Below the pieces are notes generated by a model. The model did no database searches. It saw only the letters and a list, made by a program, of their open reading frames with translations, and was not told where the DNA came from. Positions 33,096 through 44,602 of a stretch of 64,000 nt of DNA are shown in pieces. Both the position numbers and the translations under genes were made by a program. Position 1 is the first letter of the stretch; each line of letters starts with the position of its first letter. This stretch comes from Cryptomeria japonica (Eukaryota; Streptophyta; Pinopsida; Cupressales; Cupressaceae), in assembly GCF_030272615.1 (NCBI RefSeq), contig NC_081410.1:259687533-259751532 (forward strand), read 5' to 3'.

Positions 33096-35540
33096 ACCAA
33101 TGCTTTCGAGCAGAACCTAGTCTGGGAATATAAAGGGGAGCAAGTTTTTGAATATTAGGCATACATAGTTCAAGGCCACACAAGGTGTTCAATGTCACAT
33201 TAAAGGTATAGGGACACTAGTGAAATTATGGACCTAATAAAGCACGATTAACATTTATACCTATTAGATCTCTATTGTCATGTAACTAAAAGAAAAACCT
33301 TGAGTTTGGTCATATAGTGTGTGATTCAACAAAACATTCCTTATCACACATAGAGCTAGTACTTGTTTCCCTCTTTGTCAATTTCAATAAGTTTTTGGTC
33401 CTTTGTATGAAATTGACTTGTTTATTTAGGTTGATTAATTATTTTTTTCTTAATTAGCAAATTAATTCTCCTGGATGTTTGGTAAAGGGATATTTTCATC
33501 CTCTTCATTTTGGTGAATGCTAACACTTTGAACCACTTAATTCTAATGACGTTTTGTTTATGTTTTTTGATATTTTAGATTTGAACGTTATGATTTTCTT
33601 ATTTTCATTTTAGATATGAATCTTATTATTTTTCATTGTTTTACCTTTTCTTCCTCTTTTGTTTGTATGTTGAGGCTTCAACCTAACCCTCATTTTTCAC
33701 TAAGAACAAGCCTCAAACTCTATAGTTGCCTAAATTTGAACAATATACATTTTGGTTTGATGATGATTGATCACCAAATATATCTTTCACACTGTGTAAT
33801 TATGCAAGCAAGTGGTACATCTCTAATGTAATTTTCACCCTTTGACCTCTTAGAGACTTTTTTACATGTATTAGATTCCTTCTTTGCCTTGTCATTTCAT
33901 ATCTAATTTTTTGAGTCAATGGATTGTTGGTTTTGTCAAATTTGGTAAAATTGTTTCCTTTATATAGCCAATAATTACAAAATCATCGTGGCAATTTTGT
34001 GATCATGGTAGTGGTTTCAATTTCATCACGATGGTCTCGTTATTGCCACAATACTTTCAATAACACCTTATTGCAAAAGCCAAAAGTTTTGTACAACTTT
34101 CTTATGTGAGTTGTAATGCACGAAAAAATCTACTTTCTTCATCATTTTCATTATTATAAAACTCCAATTTATGCTCAAAACCATAGCAATGCTCATTTAT
34201 TTCCCCTCTTTATAGTTTTAAAACAATTTTTATTTTATTTCTAAAGATCCCAACATGTTTTCAAGTAATCCTTAGCAACCAAAAATTGCAATTTCTTCCT
34301 TTTAACCTTTACTTTATCATTTTTCTTCATTTTGACCTTGTTTAAAATCAATTTTACTTATATTGGATTTTAGAATCAATGATGGATGCATGTTTGCTTC
34401 TATTTGTTGATGCTTAGTAACATGTAGAGGAAATAAATATCTTTCTCATTTTTTCTCCTTATTTGCAATGCTTTACTACATGTGTGATTATGGTGTTTCC
34501 TTTATTTTATTTGAATTTTAATGTGTTTGTATGCTTTGGGCTAAATTTATTTTATTTTTGTGGATTTGAGATAACTTAGAGTAGTGTAAAGGTGTATTCA
34601 ATTGATTCTTAGCCACTTAGATTGGTTTAGTTTAATCTTGTTTCAAATGTTACTTTATACTTGATTTTGTTTAGTCCATTTTCACCTTGACTTATTTGAC
34701 ATATATACAATAGTAATTATTACACATTCTCAATCCTAGGTTTACTATTGCATCCTACTCTATCAAAGTTACCTATAGCTATATTATAATCATGTGTCGT
34801 CTTAACAAACCTTAAAACATGTTATCATATGTTTTAAAAACTTTTTCAACCTTTACTATAGTGACCATCATACACTTGTGGTATTGGGATAATTGATTGA
34901 TTCTTTCCATTATAAGGATCTCATACTTTATCTATATTGAATTTATTTATAAAACCATCTAGCTCCAAAGAGTTATTGTCCATGCTTAAAAATAGTGCAA
35001 AACTTTGTTATTGTCAAAGTTGGTGATTTCAACCTCACAAGCCATGAATCCTTTGCAAGCACGCCACCTATCATATAGAGAAATCAAGCAAAGATAACTT
35101 TCTTAGCACAATCTAAGAATTCTATATTGATTGCACAAAAATATATGATTGCAATGAATGAATCCTTATGAAAGGATGAAACCATGTATGAAAAACTTAA
35201 TGCAAGATCAAATTAGCTAGTGTCAAGTGTCACAATCATAATGAATGAGACAACTTAAGATATTATTAGCCTAATTAACAAAAAAAAAAAGGCACATAAT
35301 TTTAGCTTAAGTGAATAAAGTAAGTAAAGGACCTAATTACTTAAATAATTAGATATAATGTCCTAAATACTCCAATACGCCACCTTTAAGATTAACTAAG
35401 GGATAAGCTAAAGAGCTAACGATGAATACAAAAATGCAAGCATGAATGGGTCTCAACAACAAGGCTTGATTAGGTACCTATATACAAACCAATGCAACTC
35501 TCACAAACGAGGAAAAGGATAAAAAGCCAATGTGAGAAAA
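33096..35540. other. Unassigned AT-rich intergenic DNA
   Basis: Many T-rich stretches, no recognised gene. The open frame 33616-33831 lacks any domain. The last bases (GTGAGAAAA) are the left flank of the inverted-end element. Confidence 0.5.
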
Positions 35541-35568
35541 GGGTAAGTGCAAGAAGTTGTGTCCACTT
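35541..35568 (+). repeat. Left terminal inverted repeat
   Basis: Begins GGGTAAGTGCA and contains GTTGTGTCCACTT; partner at 40155-40182. Confidence 0.8.
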
Positions 35569-36484
35569 TCTGGCCAAAAAGTGGAAGTTTTTTCCCTTTT
35601 TTTTTCAATTTCGTCCCATTTGACCTAAATATTTGAGGCATTTAAAGAATGAATCTTGAAACAATTCGGTAATAGAAAATGTAGTTCTCAAAGTCCACTT
35701 TCCAAATATGTAATTTATTTTAATACCCGGATCTTAAAAATGAAGTTTGAATAGGCATTACTAAAACCTATAGTTTAAAAGTCACTTTTCAGGACCATAC
35801 CATGCCCGTGTACAGCAAGCATAATTTGACCTAAATGAAATTTTTTTTATAAATCCTTTTGGGAGAAGATCTATAACTCACTCAACTTTGATGAGAATTT
35901 TTTTTTGTAATTTTTTTCTCCATATTTTTTTTTTGTTAATTTTTTATTGGGCATAATCATTGTTTTGAAAAATTCTTGTGTGCGACAAGCATAATTTGAC
36001 CTAAACTTAACATTTTTTAGTTTTTTTTTTTTAACTGTATATAATTGTCTCTAGTTTGATGCCATATAGTTTTTTTTTCCAAAAACTTAAAAACAAAAAA
36101 GTTATTAAAAAACAAAAAAAAAACCATGTTATTTCGAGTTTATAGACCTCTTTCATTAGTAATTATTTTAAAAATAAAAATATTGATCATTTTTTTTTTT
36201 AAATTACATATTTAGAATCTAGATAGTCTCTACTATAATGGGTTTTCATTGTTTAAAAAAATTCTGAAAATTTGGTGTTCAGATATATTTTTGAAGTCAT
36301 TATTTTATATGAAGATTGATTTGGCCTTCAAGTTGCAGGTCAAACCAGGTCCAAGCCTAAGGGTCGGCTCTCCAAGCTATTTCCCAAGCTACAACCGAAC
36401 CAAAGTTGAAATTTTTAGAAACGGGATCTCGTTTCATTTTTTTTTTAACAAACAAACAAACAAACTATATATACATCAAATATT

Positions 36485-36640
36485 AAATTTAAGTTTAAGT
36501 CATATTTCCCTTTGTCTTTTTCCTTTCTTATACTTTAAGTTATATTTTATGTATATATTAGCAGGATGTTTGAGAATGGTTTCAGATCTCTAAGAGTTAT
36601 AATATATAGATTCTAGATTTTCAAAGATCTTATAAATTGT
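36485..36640. repeat. Foldback repeat, copy 3, directly before the satellite
   Basis: The right hairpin arm (CTTATACTTTAAGTTATATTT, 36526 on) and the GCAGGATGTTTGAGAATGG tail match copies 1 and 2; the left arm is degraded. The tail passes into the satellite at about 36640. A fainter piece with TTTCATGTATATATAGCC lies on the other side of the satellite at 39863-39893. Confidence 0.7.
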
Positions 36641-39600
36641 GACGTAATAGGACCTATAATGTCATAATACAACCTATTATGTCATAATAAGTCTCATTGG
36701 TACGTAATAGGTCCTAATGTGTCATAATAGGTCCTATTGTGACATAATACGACCTATTACGTCATAATAGGTCCTATTATGTCATGAGACCCCTCAAAAG
36801 GACCTATTATGACATTATACCTCTTAATAGGAACTATTATGACTTAAGACCCCTTAGTAAGACCTATTATGTCATAATAGGTCCTATAATGTCATAAGAC
36901 CCCTTAAGAGGACATGTCATGTCATAATAGGTCCTATTATGTCATAAGACCCCTTAAGAGGATGTATTATTATATTATACCCCTTAGTAGGACCTATTGA
37001 AGGGTATTATGTCATAATAGGACTGATTATGACATAATAGTACCTATGATGACATAATAGGTCATATTATGTCATCATAGGTCCTATTATGACATCATAG
37101 GTCATATTATGTCATAAAATCCCTTAAGAGGAACTATTATTACTTTATACCCCTTAGTAGGACTTGTTAAGAGGTATTATGTCATAACAAAACCTATTGT
37201 GACATAATAAGACATATAATGTCATAATACGACCTATTATGTCATAATAGGTCCTTTTGTGAGATAATAGGTCCTTTTGTGTCATAGTACCCCTTAAGAG
37301 AACCTATTATGACATTATACCTCTTACTAGGACCTATTATGACATAAGACCCCTTAGTAGGACCTATTATGACATAATATGATCGATTATCATATAATAG
37401 GACCTATTATGTCATATAGGTCCTATAATGTCATAAGACCCCTTAAGAGAACCTGTTATGTCATAATTCATCCTATTATATTATAAGACCCCTTAAGAGG
37501 ACCTGTTATAACATTATGCCCCTCAGTAGGACCCGTTAAAGGGTATTATGTCATAAAAAGACCAATTATGACATAATATGATCTATGATGATGTAATAGG
37601 TCCTATTATGTCATCGTAGGTCCTATTATGACATCATAGGTCATATTATGTCATAAAACCCCTTAAGAGGACCTATTATGACTTTATACCCCTTACTAGG
37701 ACATGTTAAGGGGTATTATGTCATTATAGAACCTATTGCGATATAATAGGACCTATAATGTCACAATATAGCCTATTATGTCATAATAGGTCTCATTGTG
37801 ACATAATAGGTCCTATTATGACATAATACGACTTATTATGTCATAATACGACCTATTATGTCATAAGACCCCTTAAGAGGACCTCTTATGACATAGGACC
37901 CTTTAGTAGGACCTATTATGACATATGTAGAGAAAGATAAGTTGGTTAGAAGAGAGAGATGGTATGTTTAGATTCTAGTTGAGGGGTATTATGTCACAAC
38001 AGGACCTATTGTGACATAATGGGACCTATAATGTCATAATAGGACCTATTGTGACATAATAGGTCCTATTGTGACATAATAGGTCCTATTGTGACATAAT
38101 ATGACCTATTATGTCATAATAGGTCTTATTATGTCATAAGACCCCTTAAGAAGACCTATTATGACATTATACCTCTTACTAGGACCTATTATGACATAAG
38201 ACCCCTTAGTAGAACCTATTATGACATAATATGATAGATTATCACATAATAGGACCCTATTATGTCATAAGACCCCTTAAGAGGACCTATTATGACATTA
38301 TACCTCTTACTAGGACCTATTATGACATAAGATGGATCTTAGTAGGACCTATTATGACATAATAGGGTTTATTATCACATAATAGGACCTATTATGTAAC
38401 AATAGGTCCTATAATGTCACAAGACCCCTTAAGAGGACCTGTCATGTCATAATAGGTCCTATTATGTCATAAGACCCCTTAAGGGGACCTATTATGACAT
38501 TATACCCCTTACTAGGACCCGTTAAAGGGTATTATGTCATAATAGGACTAATAATGACATAATAGGATCTATGATGATATAATAGGTCCTATTATGTCAT
38601 CATAGGTCCTATTATGACATAATAGGTCATATTATGTCAAAAAACCCCTTAAGAGGACCTATTATGACTTTATACCCCTTAATAGGACTTGTTAATGGGT
38701 ATTATGTCATAATAGGACCTATTGTGACATAATAGGACCTATAATGTCATAATATGACCTATTATGTCATAATAAGTCCCATTGTGACATAATAGGTCCT
38801 ATTATGACATAATGCGACCTATTATGTCATAATACGACCTATTATATCACAAGACCCCTTAAGAGAACCTATTATGACATTATACCTCTTACTAGGACCT
38901 ATTATGACATAAGACCCCTTAGTAGGACCTATTATGACATATGTAGAGAAAGATAAGTTGGTTGAGAGAGAGAGATGGTACTTTTAGAGAGTTAAGGGAT
39001 ATTATGTCATAATAGGACCTATTGTGACATAATATGACCTATAATGTCATAATAGGACCTATTGTGACATAATATGACCTATAATGTCATAATAGGTCAC
39101 ATTGTGACACAATAGGATGTATTATGTCACAATAGGACTTATTATGTCATAATAGGACCTATAATGTCATAATATGACTTATTATGTCATAATATGACTT
39201 ATTATGTCATAATAGGTCACATTGTGACATAATAGGACCTATTGTGACATAATAGGTCCTATTGTGACATAATACGACCTATTATGTCATAATAGTGTCC
39301 TATAATGTCATAAGACCCCTTAACAGGACCTATTATGACATAAGACCCCTTAGTAGGATCTATTATGACATAATAAGATCGATTATCACATATTAGGACC
39401 TATTGTGTCATAATAGGTCCTATAATGTCATAAGACCCCTTAAGATGACTTAACATTATACCCCTTTGTAGGACCCGTTAAAGGGTATCATGTCATAATA
39501 AGACTAATAATGACATAATAAGACCTATGATGATGTAATAGGTCCTATTATGTCATCATAGGTCTTATTATGACATCTTAGGTCATATTATATCATAAAA

Positions 39601-39700
39601 CCCCTTAAGAAGACTTATTATGACTTTATACCCCTTATTATGACTTGTTAAGGGGTATTATGTCATAATAGGACCTATTGTGACATAATAGGACCTATGT
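36640..39700. repeat. Palindromic satellite, 20-bp unit, about 3 kb
   Basis: The basic unit is about TATTATGACATAATAGGTCC, 20 bp, repeated roughly 150 times with substitutions. Each unit has two dyads, ATTATGACATAAT and ATAGGTCCTAT, so a dyad centre falls about every 10 bp and both strands read nearly alike. Variant units CCCCTTAAGAGGACC punctuate the array. Longer periods exist: ATGTAGAGAAAGATAAGTTG at 37923 and 38943 (1020 bp apart), and a CCCCTTAAG...GGACCCGTTAAAGGGTAT-like block near 37450-37550, 38420-38530 and 39440-39490. No coding content. Confidence 0.9.
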
Positions 39701-39862
39701 TATGTAGGTAGGGGGTAAGGGGAGGTGTATAGAGATAGCAAAGATAAAGAGTAAAGAGTCAAGGACGTGAGAGAGAGGTAGAGACATGGTTTTAGATTTT
39801 GGGAGAGAGGGGACAAAGTGAGATAGAAAGGAAAAAAAAGATAAAGAGATATGTGACTTATA
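39701..39862 (+). repeat. Purine-rich tract right of the satellite
   Basis: About 160 bp dominated by G and A (GAGAGAGAGGTAGAGAC and similar). Resembles the complement of the CT-rich tract in hAT element 3, which also lies next to a copy of the foldback repeat. Confidence 0.55.
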
Positions 39863-39947
39863 TATAAATTTTATATTTCATGTATATATAGCCTGCATTT
39901 TTTATATAAAAAATAAAAATAAATTTTTTTATTTAAAAAAAAAAAAA

Positions 39948-40110
39948 ACCGGATCTCGTTTTGTTTTTGAAACGAGATCCCGCTCTAAAACGGGATCCCA
40001 TTTCATTTTTGAAACGGGATCCCATTTTTAGATCTAGGCTCGAGATCCCGAAGCTAAACGGGATCCCGTTTCAAATTTTGGCTCGGGATCCCGTTTCGTT
40101 TCTCATGCGT
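39948..40110. repeat. Subterminal GGGATCCC motif array
   Basis: About nine copies of AAACGGGATCCCGTTT-like sequence in both orientations within 160 bp of the right end. One copy (AAACGGGATCTCGTTTC, about 36420) lies on the left side. Subterminal arrays of this kind in DNA transposons are usually transposase-binding sites; that role is inferred. Confidence 0.75.
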
Positions 40111-40154
40111 TCATGAGATTTGTCTTTTTTTTCTAAGTGTAAAACTTCCACACT

Positions 40155-40182
40155 AAGTGGACACAACTTTATGCACTTACCC
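40155..40182 (-). repeat. Right terminal inverted repeat
   Basis: Ends TGCACTTACCC; read on the minus strand it matches 35541-35568 with about two differences. Confidence 0.8.
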
Positions 40183-40850
40183 AAAAATCATCTCTAAAAG
40201 AGAGAAAAAGAAATGAAAAATAGTACACATGACTAAGCATGAAGGACTCAAAATGTCCCCCCAAGTATTGAATCAGTCACATAAGTACAATTAATATCCC
40301 TCCCATATGAGAGAAAAGAAGAGACAATGTATCCTCCTGTAAGAAAGAAGCTATGATGTCAAAGATGAAGGCTCGATGATTAATATTGATGAAGATCCAA
40401 GAGCAAAAAGCCATGTTCCTCCCATTAGGGAGAAACAAATCCAATGGCCAGGGTAGGAGCAACTCTAGGAAAAGAGATGGAAAGACTAGTCTCATGATGC
40501 ACGTGTCATGAAAGACTGCTCAACTATCCACATGTCTAAATCAAAAGATGTTAAATCAACTAAAGCAAGATCACACAACTATGAAGATACTTGATGAACA
40601 ACCTTTGAAGGCACTGAAGATGGGATGATAGGAATGCTCGAACTGCCATCAAAGAGGAATGGAATATCCCCGATGTTTGGAGTGTGTGATGTATCAAAGA
40701 ATGATGCAATATCTAGCAAGTACTCATCCCACAAAGAAGAAATTGGAAGTGAACAATCAACCCACTAAACTAAATTGATCTTTGAAGAAGTAGGGGGTGA
40801 AGGAGGAGGCACAATAGAAGTCTCAAAAACAATTATGGATGATTGAAGCA
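40183..40850. other. Unassigned DNA right of the inverted-end element
   Basis: On the minus strand there are open stretches with few stops (for example the WDEYLLDIASFFDTSHTP reading near 40700) but no recognised domain. May belong to the same old element as the copia scrap at 40860-41161. Confidence 0.35.
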
Positions 40851-40859
40851 TGCATAGGT

Positions 40860-41161
40860 TTAAACGACCAAACCTCTCCTCAAACACCTGATCCACTCTA
40901 GATGCATGAGAGTTAGGACTAATCAATGGAACTACATTCTTGATGGGAGAAAAATGTGAGAACTCATATAACCATGATGCATGATTAGCACTGCAAAGTG
41001 CAATAAGATCTCTATTATTCTTATCTCTGGTGAAAACTAAATTTGGGATGAACTCAATTGTCTTGTTTGTCCCACCATGACTAATTGGGTAGATGGAAAG
41101 GATGTTTTAAGATAATGAAGGGACACAAAGAAAATCATTGAATGTGTTGTCATCAACCTCG
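40860..41161 (-). pseudogene. Degraded Ty1/copia GAG-pre-integrase scrap
   Basis: The minus strand reads FLCVPSLS, a stop, NILSIYPISHGGTNKTIEF, then SWLYEFSHFSP and EERFGRLNLCML, recognisable as the stretch between copia protease and integrase (usual form LYVPSLSMNLLS...WHERFGHLN). It stops at 41161, where copia-C begins; its other half should lie beyond the right end of copia-C, but that end is buried under the Tat element and outside the window. Confidence 0.65.
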
Positions 41162-42582
41162 TGATAATATGATGAATCAATAAGGATCTGGTCAACTACT
41201 GAGAGGGGGGGGTGAATCAGTAGATGGAAAAAAAACTAAACTTTCACCAAAATTAATCCCAACTCATAAACAACTTGCAAAATTAATTGGTTTAGATACT
41301 GTACCAAAAACTGTCACTGCACTGTCAAACTTTATCGGTTGACCAAAATATCAATGATACAATGTAACAGATCTGTAACTCACATACCATTTGACCAAAA
41401 CATTAAACCATTTTACTAACATCAGTAAAATCTCATTTCAGATCACTTCTTGTCATCTAATCATATCTAAGTGTCTTTACCAGTTAATTATATCAACCAT
41501 ATCAAAACACATCAACAAAATCATTCACCACTTTACATAATGATTTTTCACGTGGAAACCCAAATGGGAAAAACCACGATGGGGATGAATGCCCACGAGT
41601 ATTTTGAACTCTTCTAAATTTCACCTTGTTAGGAGCCAAGCCTTTTTATAAGCTTATACAATAATGTCTTGTTAAGAACAGATCTGGTTAGGGACCACCC
41701 AGTTAAGGGATTGACTACAATACCCTGTTAAAGGCAATACCCTGTTAGGAGTAACCTTGGTAGAGGATTTCAAATCCAAACTAATGAATCATCTGGTTAA
41801 AGGATTTAGACAATACCAAGCCTGTTAAAGCTTACCCGATTAAGGGATTTAACTATTGTAATGGTTAGAGAACAAAAGGGTTTTTGTTGATCTGGTAATA
41901 GCACTATCTTTCTTAGTCGGATCCTTTCTTGCTCCTATCTTCCTTCACAATATTCTGCAGACACTCCTTCTGGTTTGGCAACATTCACACTACCACACTT
42001 AACCAAATTGGCAACACAATTACAAAACAACTCATCGACCTTATAAGAAAATACAATAGGTCGGTAACACATCACAAAACCTACAAATATCATAGAGATT
42101 ACAAACATATCGGTTCAATCATGACTGTTGGATTACATAGAAATCAACTACACATTGTTCTAGACAACTTGAACCACTCCTAGATCATTGCACAGTGAAT
42201 CTTGTAACTCATCACGTGTTTTCCACTTCATGCTATGCATTTGCTCATTCCCAAGATAAACAGTTATCTTCACGCACCAAAACCACTTTGAAACTCATCA
42301 CGTGCATCATGCATACATGTCATCTCCATCTTCGATCACCATTCAATCATAGATCAACATAACCGATTCACCAAGCTCCATCGGTTAGGGTTTGGCATAT
42401 CAACTGGTTAGGGTTAGCGGTTGATCACTCTACTTCAAATACCAATATCGGTTTCCTTCATTGCTTAACTACTGGTTGCATCATTGCATCACTATCGGTT
42501 GCAATATAACTCCATTATCGGTTACTATTGGCATCACTCACAGCACTATACTTCATCAATGCATCTTCATGCAATGCCAACA
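41162..42582 (-). mobile_element. 3' LTR of copia-C
   Basis: Minus strand: starts TGTTGGCATTGC at 42582 after a purine tract and ends TATTATCA at 41162, 1421 bp. The adjoining bases CCTCG (41157-41161) would be the target duplication. 41178-41720 matches the 5' LTR at 47040-47586. CTGTTAAGG-type words recur every 15-30 bp at 41620-41845. Confidence 0.88.
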
Positions 42583-42600
42583 ATCTCCCCCTTTGGCATT
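42583..42600 (-). other. Polypurine tract of copia-C
   Basis: Minus strand GCCAAAGGGGGAGAT directly before the LTR start; the same AAAGGGGGAGAT tract precedes the 3' LTR of copia-D. Confidence 0.8.
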
Positions 42601-42880
42601 GATGACAATATAAATATCAATACCCTTTGATTGTGATGATTGAGAGTAATGCACATACAAAGGTATAGGAATCCTGGTTTACACTTTCCAATCACATACT
42701 CTCCTTCAACTGTATCTCCATGTCTTCAGCTAGTAACTGGCTATCAATCATATACAGTTCTTCTCCCCCTTTGACAACAATGCCAAAGTGAAGGTTAACC
42801 ATTCCATGCTTCACCGATCTGCAACAAGCTGCTCCCCCTGTGGAGTAGCTCCACTCTACACCAATCCTGCTTCAAGATTT

Positions 42881-43690
42881 TCAATAATCTTTGGGACTGA
42901 TGTCTTCCACATCTTCTTGATTGACCTCATGCAGGGGTACAACCCCTAACTTACCTCTAAGATACTCAAAAGTAGCCTTAGGTAAAGGTTTAGTAAAGAT
43001 ATCCACTAGTTGTTCCTTAGTAGATACATGCTCCAATGACACATCTTTACTTTGCACTTTCTCTCTCAAGAAATGATACTTCAACTCAATTTGCTTTGTC
43101 GTAGCATGCAACACTGGGTTCTTAGAAATGTTTATTGCACTGGTGTTATCACAGAAAATCCTTACCAGTTCTGAAATCTTCAACTTTAAACCTTCTAGAA
43201 TGTGTTTCATCTAGATTGCTTGGGTACAATTCATATATGCTGCAACATATTCAACTTCTACAGTTGATTGTGATATACAACTTTGTTTCTTGCTGCTCCA
43301 AGACACTATAATGCTCCTCCAGTTGTACTCTTCATGTCATCAACATTGTCTGCCTAGTCTGCATCTGTATAGACTTTTAAATAAAAGTCTCTTGCATATG
43401 GATACCATAATCCATAATCAATTGTACCTTTCAAATATCTGAAAAATTCTTTTGGTCGCTACCATGCGTGTCTCCTTCGGGCTCTTCTGAAATCTGGCAA
43501 CCAATCCTACTGCATGAGCAATGTTTGGTCTGTCGTGGACAACATAATGTAGTTTACCTATCATTGACATGTACTCCTTTTCATCCACTAATGCAGAATT
43601 ATCTACCTTAGTACAACTTGTAACCATTGGTGTTCCAACTAGTTTATAGTCTCCCATTCCAAAAGTATTCAATACTTCTTTCACATACTT
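42881..43690 (-). pseudogene. Ty1/copia RNase H region (copia-C)
   Basis: Frames 43418-43684 and 42881-43210 hold the RT/RNase H linker (FGMGDYKLVGTPM, MIGKLHYV, RPNIAHAVGLVARF) and the RNase H end (FCDNTSAINISKNPV, KYHFLREKV, EQLVDIFTKPLPK, FEYLRGKLGV). The middle, with the DADWAG and AEAEYV-type blocks, is in broken frames near 43220-43410. No functional protein. Confidence 0.85.
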
Positions 43691-44602
43691 GGACTATGTG
43701 ATGAAATACCATCCTTCATCTGTTGGATTTGCAGACCTATGAAGAATTGTATTTCACCTACCAGTGACATATCAAACTCATTCTTCATTACATTAGCAAA
43801 GTCATGGCACATATCATCATTTCCTCCAAAAATAATATCATCCACAAATACCTCACTTACCAGTATCTTATCTCCTTCTGACTTGAGATATATGTTACTA
43901 TCTTCACTAGTTCTCTGAAAAACCTATCTTCACCAAGTGAGAGTGCAATCTTTCATACCATGCTCTTGGTGCTTGCTTCAGTCTATATAATGTCGTATGT
44001 AATTTGCAAACCATGTCATTTTCTACAGCTAAAGCATAACCATCTGGTTGTTCAATGTAGACTTCCTCTTACAATATTCAATTTAGGAATGTTGACTTCA
44101 CATCCATCTGATATACTTTGAATCCTCTGTATGCTGCAAATGTAAGTAGATTACTAACTCATTCCAATCTTGCAACTAGTGAAAATGTCTCACCATAGTC
44201 TTCACCTTCTTTTTGTGCATATCCTTTGCATACCAGTCTGGCTTTATTTTTGACCACTACTCCATCTTCATTTAGTTTATTCCTGAATACCCATTTTGTA
44301 CCTATTACATTCTTGTTCTCTAGTCTAGGTACTAATGACCAAGTATTGTTCTTCTCTATCTAGTCAAGTTCTTCTTCCATAGCCTTGATCCAACCTTCAT
44401 CTGCAAATGCTTCCTTTGTAGTTCTAGGCTCAATGATAGAAATAATACAAGAGTTCTCTCTAAGCCTTGTTCTAGTTAGCACCCCTGCATTCATGTCTCC
44501 AATAATCTGATCGGGGCTATGATTGAGTCTAACATACCTTGGAATGACATGATCTTGATTTACAGGTTCTTCTTCTTCCTCTATTGGACCTCCCTGTTCC
44601 AA
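43691..44602 (-). pseudogene. Ty1/copia reverse transcriptase, degraded (copia-C)
   Basis: The N-terminal block (GWIKAMEEELD) ends the open frame 44360-44602; downstream the RT is readable only in changing frames, for example YMQKEGEDYGETFSL-like, [13 protein letters not shown]-like and a FVDDIIFGGND-like catalytic region around 43830-43870. Several indels and stops. Confidence 0.75.

Larger units (their letters stand above)
35541..40182. mobile_element. 4.6 kb element with inverted ends and internal palindromic satellite
   Basis: The left end GGGTAAGTGCAAGAAG (35541 on) and the right end, read from 40182 inward as GGGTAAGTGCATAAAG, form 28-bp inverted repeats with about two differences, both continuing with GTTGTGTCCACTT and then GTGGAAGTTTT. 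Flanks are A-rich on both sides (AAAA), so a 3-4 bp target duplication is possible but not provable. No transposase is recognisable. Inside, from left: AT-rich DNA with a repeated GACAAGCATAATTTGACC-like block, a GGGATCTCG motif, the foldback repeat (copy 3), about 3 kb of satellite, a purine-rich tract, and an array of GGGATCCC motifs. Superfamily unknown; a non-autonomous DNA transposon is my best guess. Confidence 0.75.

Noticed and set aside
33616-33831. Small hydrophobic frame
   Set aside because: T-rich DNA gives Phe/Ser/Leu-rich peptides by chance; no support.
36249-36593. 114-codon frame at the left of the satellite
   Set aside because: Runs through AT-rich DNA and the foldback repeat, with hydrophobic low-complexity peptide; no motif.
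36640-39700. CRISPR-like array
   Set aside because: There are no unique spacers; the whole block is one degenerate tandem unit, and the window is plant nuclear DNA.
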